Shown: positions 44,019 to 53,340 of the stretch, piece after piece
Layout: each line of letters begins with the position of its first letter
How positions within the stretch are numbered: position 1 is the first letter of the stretch
Source: Haloplanus litoreus
GTDB taxonomy: Archaea; Halobacteriota; Halobacteria; Halobacteriales; Haloferacaceae
DNA length: 64,000 bases
Assembly (NCBI RefSeq): GCF_042677945.1
Contig: NZ_JBHUDN010000009.1
Reading direction: 5' to 3' (one strand)
The notes under the pieces: generated by a model
The model's input: only the letters and a program-made list of their open reading frames with translations
Databases searched by the model: none
Told to the model about the DNA's origin: nothing
Program-made: the position numbers and the translations under genes

Positions 44019-44234
44019 TCACTGAATCTCGTCGATGGCGATGAAGGAGTCGGCGCTGGCCGTTATCCACTCCGTGAGCCGTCGATCCTCGGGGACGTTC
44101 GACGGATACACCGTACACTGGGTGCCGTCGCTCCCGACGGCCTCGATGGTGTGATCGAGCGTGTACGTCGGCCACCGGTCGAGTGCCGGACTGTCTACCG
44201 TCGCCGGCGGCCCGTCTTCGTCGGCCGAGCTCAC
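44019..44234 (-). CDS. Small conserved haloarchaeal protein
   Basis: 71 residues from the GTG at 44234 (an earlier GTG at 44288 adds 18 residues including CDVC). Core: LDHTIEAVGSDGTQCTVYP and LTEWITASADSFIAI. I know this pattern from haloarchaeal DUF-type proteins of about 70 residues. Function unknown. Confidence 0.65.
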   Translation of the reverse strand: MSSADEDGPPATVDSPALDRWPTYTLDHTIEAVGSDGTQCTVYPSNVPEDRRLTEWITASADSFIAIDEIQ

Positions 44235-44368
44235 GGGGCGACCCCCCGAAAGAATGTGACTTGCGCACACATCACAGTGACTCGTCACGCCACGCCCTCT
44301 TCGCTATTCGCCGATTACCGTCGCTTAACGACCCGTTGTAGCGCGGAAATCCGAGGCTACCGCCGGTC

Positions 44369-45637
44369 TCACCGCTCGGGATGGGTCGGCGCGTCGAAGC
44401 CACCCCGGATCAGCGGCTTGGCGACGTGCCGACGGGCACACGGCGGCACCTCGTACCACCCGCGGTCGAGACGCCGGTTCAGGTCGCGTTCGACCCGGTC
44501 GGGGGCCGCCGTCCCGCAGTCCCGACACCGGTAGCCCTGATCCCGGCCGGCGCTCTCCATCGACCGCTCGCAGTCCGGACACGCCGGGACGACGCGTTCG
44601 GTCGTCACGGGGTCGCGGAGGGCGAACTTTTCGAGTTTGAGCGTCCCCCGACCGACCTCGCCACAGACCGTCACGCGGTCGTCCGGGCGGAGCGCCCGCA
44701 CTCGGTCCCGGAAGCGCTTGGTTGGTTCGAACGCCACGCAGGGGAGCCGGTCGTCGCCCTCGCGGATCGTCAGGTGGACGTGCCCGCCCGCCCGGGTCTC
44801 GGGCGCGTCGTCGACGACGCCGTCGACCCGGTAGGCTCGGCCGTCACGCACCGACCCGACGCGTCCCGGGCGCAGGTGGGCGTCGGTGCCCTGGTTGGTC
44901 ACGAACGTCGCCTCGCGGTCGACCGGTTCGCTCCCGATGGCTCGGGCCACGGCCCGGACGGTTTCGGCGTCGTCGCCGCGGATGCCGTAGAGGATTGGTC
45001 CCGGCGCCGAGGGGACGCAGACGAGTTCGTCCTCAACCCGGTCGACGGTGTCCCACGCGTCAGGGTAGGCCGCCCGCGCTGCGTCGAGGACCGACTCGCG
45101 GTCCACCTCCCGGGGCGTCCCACAGCGGTCCAGTTCCCGGTACGCGACGTGTTCGTAGGTCCAGTCCGCGAAGGCGCGGCCGGCGCCGACGGCCGCGAGA
45201 GCCCCGATCCGGCCCCGGCCGCCGTCCCACCCGCGGTGGCGATAGTCGAGTTCGTCGATCAGTTCGAGGGCCTCGGTGGGGTCGATTCGCTCGCGGAGCG
45301 CCCGCCGGGCGAACGTCGCGGCCGCGTCTGGAACTGCCGCGCCGTCGACGTCGGCGACGACCAGGCCCGGACTCGTACGGGGGTCCGCCATCGCCGCGAG
45401 GTCCTCGATTTCGGCGGCAGCGAGGGCGAACGCCCGATCGGGAGCGAGCTCCGTCTCGACGCAAAGCGCCGCGTTCCCCCGGGTCTTCCACTCGACCGCG
45501 GGGTTGAGGCGGATCAGTCGTCGCTCCGTGACCCGGCCGCCGGCGGCCGCGATGGCCTCGGCGATGCGGGTCGCCACGTACGTTGTACACATCCCCCGCT
45601 CCCGGGAGTCGGTGTCGTCGAGGCCGACGAGCGTCAC
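44369..45637 (-). CDS. tiaS: tRNA(Ile2) agmatinylcytidine synthetase TiaS
   Basis: 422 residues from a GTG: LVGLDDTDSRERGMCTTY is the family N-terminus, PVDREATFVTNQGTDAH and the OB-type and C-terminal zinc ribbon CPDC...CRDC complete it. It attaches agmatine to C34 of tRNA(Ile2) so that AUA is read. Essential in most archaea. Confidence 0.93.
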   Translation of the reverse strand: MTLVGLDDTDSRERGMCTTYVATRIAEAIAAAGGRVTERRLIRLNPAVEWKTRGNAALCVETELAPDRAFALAAAEIEDLAAMADPRTSPGLVVADVDGAAVPDAAATFARRALRERIDPTEALELIDELDYRHRGWDGGRGRIGALAAVGAGRAFADWTYEHVAYRELDRCGTPREVDRESVLDAARAAYPDAWDTVDRVEDELVCVPSAPGPILYGIRGDDAETVRAVARAIGSEPVDREATFVTNQGTDAHLRPGRVGSVRDGRAYRVDGVVDDAPETRAGGHVHLTIREGDDRLPCVAFEPTKRFRDRVRALRPDDRVTVCGEVGRGTLKLEKFALRDPVTTERVVPACPDCERSMESAGRDQGYRCRDCGTAAPDRVERDLNRRLDRGWYEVPPCARRHVAKPLIRGGFDAPTHPER

Positions 45638-45746
45638 TGGGAGCGCTACGCCGGGGGGCGTTGAAAGCCGTTTCGCGTCGCTGTGGGGACCCCCGGCCGA
45701 CCGCTCGACGCCCAATCGCCGGACGTCGTCAGGATCGCCGACACAA

Positions 45747-45754
45747 CTTATATA
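45747..45754 (+). promoter_or_regulatory. TATA box of the HTH regulator gene
   Basis: CTTATATA, 26-33 nt before the ATG at 45780, so the transcript is likely leaderless. Confidence 0.55.
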
Positions 45755-45779
45755 TGTCGCGGAGCGCTTACCTGACGGT

Positions 45780-46751
45780 ATGTCACGGTCAGCACTGGTC
45801 GGAAACATCACTGCGATGCTCCAAGACGCGGGATTCGTGGTGAGCGACCGGTGTTCGATTCGTCCCAAGAGCTTCGACTTGGCTGCCCGGCGCGGCGACG
45901 ACCTGCTCCTGGTGAAGATTCTCGCCAACGTGGACGGTCTCGACGCCGAGACTGGCCTCGAGATGCGTCGTCTCGGGTCGTATCTCTCGGCGACGCCGCT
46001 CGTCATCGGTCTGCGCACCCGCGACGAGGAACTGAAACCGGAGGTGGTGTACTTCCGACACGGTATCCCGGCGATCAACCCCGACACGGCCTTCGACCTG
46101 TTCGTGGAGAACGTCCCGCCGCTCATCTACGCGGCGCCAGGCGGTCTCTACGTCAACATCGACGGCGACCTGTTGGCCGACGAACGCGAGGAACGCGGCT
46201 GGAGTCTCGGCCGTCTGGCGACCGAACTCGGCGTCTCGCGACGCACCGTCTCGAAGTACGAGGACGGCATGAACGCCAGCATCGAGGTGGCGATCCAGCT
46301 GGAGGAGCTGTTCGATCAGCCCTTCAGCGACCCCGTCGACGTGATGGACGGTGCCGAGGGTGTGCGCGAGGCCGACCCGACGCCACAGGACCCGGCTCTC
46401 GACCCGGACGAGGACCACGTCCTCGCCGTCCTCGCCCGCGTCGGCTTCACCGTCCACCCGACGAACCGCGCGCCCTTCACCGCCGTCAGCGAGGACGGCG
46501 ACCGTGAAATCGAGAACCTGCTGACCGGCCACTCGGCGTTCACCCGGAGCGCCGAAAAGCGCGCCCGGATCATGTCCTCGCTCGGCGAGGTGACCCGAAC
46601 CCGCGCGGTGTACGTCACCGAGGAACGCGAGAAGCGCGACGCCGTCGAGGGCACCGCGCTTGTGAGCCAGGAGGAACTCGCCGCCCTCCGGGACGCCGAC
46701 GACCTTCGGGACCTGATCCTCGAGCGCGCGCGGGCGCCGGCCGAGAGCTAA
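45780..46751 (+). CDS. Archaeal HTH-type transcriptional regulator (conserved XRE-like)
   Basis: 323 residues. N-terminal nuclease-like fold (KSFDLAARRGDDLLLVKILAN, about 30-50), a XRE helix-turn-helix (about 131-165: LGRLATELGVSRRTVSKYEDG), and a C-terminal domain. The family is widespread in archaea; targets unknown. Start fixed by the TATA spacing. Confidence 0.85.
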   Translation: MSRSALVGNITAMLQDAGFVVSDRCSIRPKSFDLAARRGDDLLLVKILANVDGLDAETGLEMRRLGSYLSATPLVIGLRTRDEELKPEVVYFRHGIPAINPDTAFDLFVENVPPLIYAAPGGLYVNIDGDLLADEREERGWSLGRLATELGVSRRTVSKYEDGMNASIEVAIQLEELFDQPFSDPVDVMDGAEGVREADPTPQDPALDPDEDHVLAVLARVGFTVHPTNRAPFTAVSEDGDREIENLLTGHSAFTRSAEKRARIMSSLGEVTRTRAVYVTEEREKRDAVEGTALVSQEELAALRDADDLRDLILERARAPAES

Positions 46752-46842
46752 TCCTCCCGGCTGTCAGTCGAGACACACAGCCGCCACCCTCTGGGGACGA
46801 CCACCGCCGGGACACAGTCACGACAATCTCCGGGGCGGTCGT

Positions 46843-47103
46843 TCAGTTCTCCGCGCGAGCGCCGTAGGTCGTCTCCAGGTAGGCGACGATGTCGTCGCTC
46901 TCGGGCATCCCCTCGACGTCGTGGTCGGGGTCGACGAGGACCGGAACGCCGGTCTGGCCGCTCACTTCTTCGACCTCGGTCCGCTCGGCGTGTGCGCGTG
47001 GTACCTCGTGGGAGACGTACTCGAGACCCAGTTCGTCGAGTTTGGTCTTCACCTTCGCACAGTAGGGACAGCCGGGCAGTTCGTAGAGTTCCAGGTTCGA
47101 CAT
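46843..47103 (-). CDS. Glutaredoxin-like protein
   Basis: 86 residues from the ATG at 47103. Active site GCPYCAK, cis-Pro in TGVPVLVDPD. Haloarchaea use gamma-glutamylcysteine, so the reducing partner is unlikely to be glutathione. Confidence 0.92.
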   Translation of the reverse strand: MSNLELYELPGCPYCAKVKTKLDELGLEYVSHEVPRAHAERTEVEEVSGQTGVPVLVDPDHDVEGMPESDDIVAYLETTYGARAEN

Positions 47104-47162
47104 CACCCTCCCTTGTCGCTCCGTGCCCTTGAGCGCGACGGGTGTGTGCGCCGTCACCGCCG

Positions 47163-48569
47163 CTACGCGAGCGTGTTCGTCCGCACGACGTAGTAGAGGA
47201 CGAACGCGGCCGCGAGTGTCCAGTGGCCGAGGCGCACGTCGCTCCACTCGCCGCGGGCGGCCTTCACCACGGGGTAGGTGACGATGCCGGCCGCGATGCC
47301 CGTGGCGATGGAGTACGTCAGGGGCATCACGAGGATGGTCATGCCGGCGGGAATCGCGTAGGAGAGGTCGTCCCACGCGATGTCGACGACGTTGCCGAGC
47401 ATGATGACGCCGATGACGACGAGGGCGATGTGGGAGGCATAGAGGGGGATGGCGGCCGCCAGCGGCACGACTGCCAGCGACGCGAGAAAGAGCAGGGCGA
47501 CGACGAGGGCGGTCATGCCCGTCCGGCCGCCCTCCTCGACGCCGGAGGCGGACTCGATGTACGTCGTCACCGTCGAGGTGCCGAGCATCCCGCCGACGGT
47601 GGTACCGACGGCGTCGGCCATCAGCGGCTCGTCGATGTCCGGCAGGTTGCCGTCCTCGTCGAGGAAGCCGGCGACCTGGGCGACGCCGGTGAGCGTCCCC
47701 GCGGTGTCGAAGAAGTCGACGAAGAAGAACGTGAACACGACCAGGGCGAAGGTGAACGCCTCGATGTCGGCGATCCCGGAGAGGAAGGCCCCGGCGAGGG
47801 GTGTGATGTCGTAGGTTGCGCTGGCGCCGCCGGCGACCAGACGGCCGGCCGCCTCGCCGCCGACCAGCCCCGCGTTGGCGACAACCCAGCCCAGGACGGA
47901 GGTGGCGACGATGCCGATGATGATCGAGCCACGGATCCCGCGGGCGTAGAGTGCGAACGTCAGGAGCAGGCCGACGACGGAGACGATGGCCACCGGGTCG
48001 GAGGCGACCGCACCGAGCTGGACCAGCGTCTCGGGGTCGTCGACGACGATGCCCATCGCCTGCAGGCCGATGATGGCCAAGAACAGACCGATCCCGGTGC
48101 CGACCGCGAACTTGACCGGTTCGGGGAAGGCCCGGATGACGTACTCCCGGGCGCCGACGGCGGTGAGAACGATGAAGACGATGCCCTCGACGACGACGGC
48201 CGCGAGCGCCGTCTGCCAGGAGATGCCGAGCGACCCGACGACGGTGAACGCGAAGAAGGCGTTCAGGCCGAGCCCCGGGGCCTGCGCGAAGGGTCGGTTC
48301 GCGTACAGCGCCATGATGAGCGTCGCCGTCGCCGCCGCGATGATGGTGACCACCGCGAGCATGGACACCACCTCGCCGTACGCGTAGCCAGGGACGCTAA
48401 TGCCGTCCTGAATCGGTATTTCCGGGTTGTCCGCGAGGATGCTCGGGTTCACCACGACGATGTAAGACATCGTCAGGAAGGTCGTCAGCCCCGCGAGGAC
48501 CTCCGTCCGGAGGTCCGTCCCGTGCTCTTCGAAACCGAAGTAGTTCGCCAGCGAGTCACTCAGCGCCAT
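47163..48569 (-). CDS. NCS2 family purine permease
   Basis: 468 residues, about 12-14 helices, AzgA-like: TFLTMSYIVVVNPSIL, QAPGLGLNAFF and SASGVEEGGRTGM segments. Imports purine bases. The adjacent pyrE suggests nucleobase salvage by position. Confidence 0.93.
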   Translation of the reverse strand: MALSDSLANYFGFEEHGTDLRTEVLAGLTTFLTMSYIVVVNPSILADNPEIPIQDGISVPGYAYGEVVSMLAVVTIIAAATATLIMALYANRPFAQAPGLGLNAFFAFTVVGSLGISWQTALAAVVVEGIVFIVLTAVGAREYVIRAFPEPVKFAVGTGIGLFLAIIGLQAMGIVVDDPETLVQLGAVASDPVAIVSVVGLLLTFALYARGIRGSIIIGIVATSVLGWVVANAGLVGGEAAGRLVAGGASATYDITPLAGAFLSGIADIEAFTFALVVFTFFFVDFFDTAGTLTGVAQVAGFLDEDGNLPDIDEPLMADAVGTTVGGMLGTSTVTTYIESASGVEEGGRTGMTALVVALLFLASLAVVPLAAAIPLYASHIALVVIGVIMLGNVVDIAWDDLSYAIPAGMTILVMPLTYSIATGIAAGIVTYPVVKAARGEWSDVRLGHWTLAAAFVLYYVVRTNTLA

Positions 48570-48654
48570 GCACGGGTGAGCGTATCCGCAATGTGGAACT
48601 TAACGGTTGGCATGCGACGCTGCGAAAACCCGGACGAACGTCGGTGAGCGGTTC

Positions 48655-49176
48655 TCACTCGTCGGCCAGCAGGTCCGTCGCGGTCAGCAGGGCGTCGAGT
48701 TCGACCCCGTGGTCGGCGAGCAGTTCCGCAGCACCCTCCTCACGGTCGACGACGACCAGTACGCGGTCGACGACCGCCCCTGCCTCCCGGAGTGCCTCGA
48801 CGGCGTCGAGGGCGCTCTTTCCCGTCGTAGCGATGTCTTCGAGGACGACCACTCGGTCGCCGTCGTCGAGGCGCCCCTCGATGCGATTACCCGTACCGTA
48901 CTCTTTGGCCTGCTTGCGGGCGATGACGTAGGGACGTCGGGTTTCGGCGCTCGTCACCGCCACCAGCGGCACCGCCCCGAGGGCGACGCCGGCGAGTTTC
49001 GGCTCGTCGATCCGCTCGGCGAACGCCTCGGCGATCAGACGGAGGCACTCGGGGTCGGTTTCGAAGAGGTACTTGTCGACGTAGTAGTCGCTCGTCCCGC
49101 CGTGGGAGAGTTCGAACTCGCCGAACTTGACGGCCTCCGCGGCCCGTAGCGCGTCGATGAGGTCCTGATTCGTCAT
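48655..49176 (-). CDS. pyrE: Orotate phosphoribosyltransferase
   Basis: 173 residues from the ATG at 49176. PRPP loop VVVLEDIATTGKSALDAVEAL, and the KEYGTGNRIEG lysine loop. Pyrimidine synthesis. Confidence 0.94.
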   Translation of the reverse strand: MTNQDLIDALRAAEAVKFGEFELSHGGTSDYYVDKYLFETDPECLRLIAEAFAERIDEPKLAGVALGAVPLVAVTSAETRRPYVIARKQAKEYGTGNRIEGRLDDGDRVVVLEDIATTGKSALDAVEALREAGAVVDRVLVVVDREEGAAELLADHGVELDALLTATDLLADE

Positions 49177-49251
49177 TAGCACCTTCGGGGCTGCGAACCG
49201 ACATAAACGGGGCGGTTCCCAGTGGGTGCCGCCGGAATCGGGGACGGTCCG

Positions 49252-49794
49252 CTACCACGGCTCCGCCTTCAGACCGAGCAGGTACGCCCCGGCGTTCGTG
49301 GTGACGTGGAGGAGGGGAGTGGCGACGAGGATCACTGCCAGTCGTGCCGGCGAGAACGTCGCGAACGTCCACGATGGCGCGAGGAGGACCGCGAGGACGA
49401 GCGCACCGACCACGAAGTCGAGTTGATCGAGGCCGGGGACGGCGGCGCCGCGCTTCCGGCCGAGTCGGCGCTTCAGGAACGAGGCGCCGATGTCGCCGAG
49501 CATCGCGCCGAGAGCTAGGCCGACGGCGGCCCGGAACGAGAAGACGGGGAGGCCGGCGTCGAGCGTCGCGACGACGGTCGGTCGGACGACGTTGAGCGCC
49601 ATCGCCAGGGCGACGCCCACGAGCGTCCCGGCGGCCGTGCCGCGCCACGTCTTGCCGTCGCCGAGGAGGCGACGCCCGTCGAGGGTCCGACCGCCGTCGA
49701 TGGGGCGACCACCGCCGGCGAGGACGGCGGCGTTGTTCGGAACGTACGCCGGCAACATCGCCCAGAGCGCGCCGGCGACGAGCGAGACGACCAT
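49252..49794 (-). CDS. carS: CDP-archaeol synthase
   Basis: 180 residues from the ATG at 49794. DGRRLLGDGKTWRGTAAG and GDIGASFLKRRLGRKRG are the CarS signatures. It makes CDP-archaeol, the branch point of archaeal phospholipids. Confidence 0.93.
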   Translation of the reverse strand: MVVSLVAGALWAMLPAYVPNNAAVLAGGGRPIDGGRTLDGRRLLGDGKTWRGTAAGTLVGVALAMALNVVRPTVVATLDAGLPVFSFRAAVGLALGAMLGDIGASFLKRRLGRKRGAAVPGLDQLDFVVGALVLAVLLAPSWTFATFSPARLAVILVATPLLHVTTNAGAYLLGLKAEPW

Positions 49795-49891
49795 ACCACA
49801 CCGTAGGTGGCCGGTGACTGAAAAGCCCCGGCGTTCGGCCCGGCGCCGCCGGGTGGACACGCTGAAGGCCCCGGCACCCGACCATCCGACA

Positions 49892-50506
49892 ATGTCCTCG
49901 TGGAGACGCGATGTGGCCAGCGGACTGGTGGTCCTCGTCCCGATTCTGGTCATTCTGTTCGTCCTCAACTGGCTGTACACGCAGGTGGCGGACCTCCCCG
50001 TCGTTCGGACGCTTCCCCCGTACTACGGGGTTCCCGTGGCCATCGTGGTGTTCGTCATGCTGGTGCTGTCGGTCGGGTACCTGATGCGAACGACGGTCGG
50101 CCGCCTGTTCGAACGCGGCCTAGACAGTGCGATGAACCACGTTCCCCTCATCCGGGTGCTCTACAACGCCTCGAAACTCGCCGTCGAAACGGCCCTCACC
50201 GGCACCGACGACCTCCAGAAGCCGGTTCGGCTGGAGACGTGGCCCGGGATCAACATGACGGCGTTCAAGACGGGGCAGACCACCGCCGACGACAAGGTGG
50301 TGCTGTTCATGCCCACCGCGCCCAACATCACCACGGGCTTTGTCATCGAGGTGGCGCCGGAACGTATCGAGGAGACCGGCGAAACCGTCGAGGAGGCGTT
50401 GACGCGCATTCTCAGTGCCGGATTCGCGGAGGACGAACACGCACAGGGTGTCGAAATCGCCGTCGAAGAGGCGGTGAGCGGAGATGGGGACGGCGACGAC
50501 GACTGA
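49892..50506 (+). CDS. DUF502 membrane protein
   Basis: 204 residues from the ATG at 49892, two N-terminal helices (about 9-32 and 52-75), then a soluble domain with PNITTGFVIEVAPE. DUF502 proteins are conserved and uncharacterised. Confidence 0.82.
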   Translation: MSSWRRDVASGLVVLVPILVILFVLNWLYTQVADLPVVRTLPPYYGVPVAIVVFVMLVLSVGYLMRTTVGRLFERGLDSAMNHVPLIRVLYNASKLAVETALTGTDDLQKPVRLETWPGINMTAFKTGQTTADDKVVLFMPTAPNITTGFVIEVAPERIEETGETVEEALTRILSAGFAEDEHAQGVEIAVEEAVSGDGDGDDD

Positions 50507-50512
50507 CCCGGC

Positions 50513-51460
50513 CTACATCTCGACGTCGGTGAACCAGTCGGCGTGGTCGTCTGTGCGGCGTTCGACCAGGTCGAAAAACGCCTGTTGGATGTCACCCGTC
50601 ACCGGGCCGCGGGTTCCCTCGCCGATGACGACGTTGTCCACCTTGCGGATCGGCGTGACTTCGGCCGCGGTGCCGGAGAAGAACAGTTCGTCGGCGGTGT
50701 GGAGTTCGCCGCGGCTGATCGTCGCGTCCTCGTGGACGGTGTACCCCTGCTCGCGAGCGAGCGTGATGACGGTGTTGCGGGTGATGCCGTCGAGGATGCC
50801 CTCGGCGAGTCCGGGGGTGTAGATTTCGCCGTTGCGGACGAGAAACAGGTTCTCGCCCGGACCCTCGGCGACGTTCCCCTCCTCGTTCAGCAGGAGTGCC
50901 TCGGTGTACCCTTCGCGTTTGGCTTCCAGGCTCGCCAACACGCTGTTGACGTAGGGACCGGTCGTCTTGGCGTTGGTCGGAATCTGCGAGGAGGCGTACT
51001 TGCGCCACGAGGAGACGGTGACCTCGACGCCCTCCTCCAGGGCGTCCTCGCCGAGATACGCTCCCCAAGGCCAGACGGCGATTGCGACCTGTTCGGGACA
51101 GGTCTCGGGACTCAGACCCAGCATGTCGTAGCCGTAGTACGCGACGGGGCGGATGTAACAGGAGGGCAGCTCCTGTCGGCGGATCAGCTCTTTCGTCGCC
51201 TCGGTCAGTTCGTCGCGGTCGAAGGGAATGTCGAGGTTGTACGGCTTCCCGGAGGCGTAGAAGCGATCAAGGTGCTCCTCCCAGCGGAAGATGGCCGGGC
51301 CGTCCTCGGTGTCGTAACACCGGACGCCCTCGAAGATGCCGGTTCCGTAGTGGAGTCCGTGGGTGAGGACGTGGATCTTGGCGTCGTCCCAGTCGACGAA
51401 CTCGCCGTCCATCCAGACGGTGTCGACGTCGCCGGACTCGCGCATCTCTTCGAAGCCCAT
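50513..51460 (-). CDS. ilvE: Branched-chain amino-acid aminotransferase
   Basis: 315 residues from the ATG at 51460 (three residues earlier is also possible). Family features HVLTHGLHYGTGIFEG, the Lys-containing VLASLEAKREGY and EGPGENLFLV. PLP enzyme of Leu/Ile/Val metabolism. Convergent with the DUF502 gene, 6 nt apart. Confidence 0.93.
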   Translation of the reverse strand: MGFEEMRESGDVDTVWMDGEFVDWDDAKIHVLTHGLHYGTGIFEGVRCYDTEDGPAIFRWEEHLDRFYASGKPYNLDIPFDRDELTEATKELIRRQELPSCYIRPVAYYGYDMLGLSPETCPEQVAIAVWPWGAYLGEDALEEGVEVTVSSWRKYASSQIPTNAKTTGPYVNSVLASLEAKREGYTEALLLNEEGNVAEGPGENLFLVRNGEIYTPGLAEGILDGITRNTVITLAREQGYTVHEDATISRGELHTADELFFSGTAAEVTPIRKVDNVVIGEGTRGPVTGDIQQAFFDLVERRTDDHADWFTDVEM

Positions 51461-51616
51461 CTCACGCACCCTCCGAGCGAAGGCGTGCGCTTCGGAGCCG
51501 GATCCCGTCGCGAGAAGTCGTCGTATCGAGCGACATGAGTTGGTGTAATTTGGCCCAATCCGGTCTTAACAGTTTCCGTGCGGGCCGTCGCTCCGCTCCG
51601 TCCCACCGCCGGCCGC

Positions 51617-52294
51617 TCAGGACAGCGCCTCGATCAGTGCCGCCCCTTCGACGAACGGCAGGTCGTTCCGGCGGGCGTAGGCCCGCGCGTCCGCCGTCGA
51701 GAGCGCCCCGCCGGTGTCGTCGTCGAGCATCTCACAGCCGGCGACGGCGGGCGCGACGCCGGCCTCGCGGGCCAGCGCTAGCCCCAGTTCCGTGTGGCCG
51801 CGCCGCTCGGCCAGCAGTCCGGGTGCCCCCCGCAGGAGGTGGACGTGACCCGGCGTCCGAAACTCCTCGGCGAAGGCGTCGACGCCGTAGTCGTCGTCGC
51901 CGCTCACCTCGCCGAGGCGACGGATGGTGAGCGCCCGGTCGTCGTCGGTCACGCCGGTGAACCCGTCGCGGTGGTTGACCGTCAGCGAGAACGACGGGTG
52001 AGCGTCGTACCCCAGGTCCGAGTGGTCGTTCGCGGGGTGGTCGAGCGCCTCGTGGAGGAAGGGCAGATCGAACCGGTCGGCGATTGCGGCGGGCAGGGCG
52101 ACGAAGACGAGGCCGCCCCCGTCGTTGCGCAGGCGTGCTACCGACGCCGATGTCACCGCGCTCGCGGGGTAGAGCAGATCCGTCTCACCCTCCCGGTCGT
52201 CGGCGTCGTGGACCAGCACCGGCCCGCCCGCACGGAAGGCGGCGACGGCCCGGTCGAGGGCCCCGGTGGACTCGCTACGACCCTGCATCGTCAC
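51617..52294 (-). CDS. ribB: 3,4-dihydroxy-2-butanone 4-phosphate synthase
   Basis: 225 residues from a GTG (an ATG two codons on is possible). DADDREGETDLL is the Mg-binding acidic loop, plus RTPGHVHLLRG and RRGHTELGLALAREAG. Makes the four-carbon precursor of riboflavin. GTGA overlap with ribK. Confidence 0.93.
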   Translation of the reverse strand: MTMQGRSESTGALDRAVAAFRAGGPVLVHDADDREGETDLLYPASAVTSASVARLRNDGGGLVFVALPAAIADRFDLPFLHEALDHPANDHSDLGYDAHPSFSLTVNHRDGFTGVTDDDRALTIRRLGEVSGDDDYGVDAFAEEFRTPGHVHLLRGAPGLLAERRGHTELGLALAREAGVAPAVAGCEMLDDDTGGALSTADARAYARRNDLPFVEGAALIEALS

Positions 52295-53001
52295 GCGTCC
52301 CCCAGGTGGACCGTCAGGGTGTCCCCGTCCGTCAGATCGAGTGCGTCCCGGAGCTTCACGGGCGCGATCAGTTCGAGTTGCGTGGCGTCGTGGTGGGTGC
52401 GGTCCGGGACGATGACGTGAGCGCCGTCGTAGACGTCACCGTCGGCGTCGACTCGAGCCGCGTAGCACGTCGCCGGCCCGAAGGTCCGCTCGTCGTCCTC
52501 CCAACCGTCGATGGGCGTCGCACCGGTCTCCAGGGTGTCCATCTCTCCACGGGTGCGGACGCTCTCGGCGGTCAGCTCCACGTTGAGCGTGCCCGGGAAC
52601 GGCTCGTAGCCCAGGCGTTCGCGGAACTGGCTCATGTAGCCGGACAGCGAAATGTAGTGGCGGCCCTCGCCCATACCGCTGGTCACGGTGCCGTCGAGCG
52701 ACAGCGTCGCATCGTCCTCGAACAGTCGTCGGTAGTCGGCGTACTCCCGTCGGAGGGCCGCCACACCTTCGCCGGTGACGGTGACGAGTTGCCCGTCCGC
52801 GAGCACCTCTCGGTCCAGCAACCCGGCCTCGTCCAGTCGCTGAAGGCGTCGGGAGGCGGTCTGGGCCGACGCGTCGAGACGTGCGGCCAGGCCGGAACAC
52901 GAGATTTTCGTCCGCCCGGAGAGTCCTCCGTCCAACCCGATCCGCTTCAGAGCGGCGAGTTCGTCGTGGCCCACCGACGACGCCGCTGCGCTCTCTGCCA
53001 T
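52291..53001 (-). CDS. ribK: CTP-dependent riboflavin kinase with HTH domain
   Basis: 236 residues from the ATG at 53001. An N-terminal winged helix (about 10-85, SGLAARLDASAQTASRRLQ) precedes the archaeal RibK domain (GEGRHYISLSGY, GYEPFPGTLNVEL). In several archaea this protein also represses riboflavin genes, so it may regulate ribB-ribK. Coupled to ribB. Confidence 0.92.
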   Translation of the reverse strand: MAESAAASSVGHDELAALKRIGLDGGLSGRTKISCSGLAARLDASAQTASRRLQRLDEAGLLDREVLADGQLVTVTGEGVAALRREYADYRRLFEDDATLSLDGTVTSGMGEGRHYISLSGYMSQFRERLGYEPFPGTLNVELTAESVRTRGEMDTLETGATPIDGWEDDERTFGPATCYAARVDADGDVYDGAHVIVPDRTHHDATQLELIAPVKLRDALDLTDGDTLTVHLGDA

Positions 53002-53172
53002 ACACGGGCTTGTCACTCGCCGCGCATAAGCATACCGAATGTGATATACGTATCAAAATTGTGATGGCGAGCGGATCGGGGGCGTCGCGACGGCCAGCCG
53101 ACGGGCCCTGGCGCCCTAAGTACGGCGGTGGTCGTCCCCGCCGAATCGGGCGGTCGCCGGTGTCACGGCACG

Positions 53173-53301
53173 TTATGCAGGGACGGCGACGCCGGCGATC
53201 AGCGATCCACCGACGGCCGAGACGGCGAACGCACCGATACCGAGCGCGAGCAACAGAAACAGCAGTACCCACCAGAGCGGAACCGCGTTCGATTCTTCCA
53301 T
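53173..53301 (-). CDS. Tiny single-helix membrane protein
   Basis: 42 residues: MEESNAV then one hydrophobic helix (WWVLLFLLLALGIGAFAV) to the stop at 53173. Codons are good. It is 39 nt downstream of the MinD-like gene. Function unknown. Confidence 0.6.
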   Translation of the reverse strand: MEESNAVPLWWVLLFLLLALGIGAFAVSAVGGSLIAGVAVPA

Positions 53302-53340
53302 ACTACCCCGTCTTCGTGGCGGCCTCAAAGAACTTCCCGT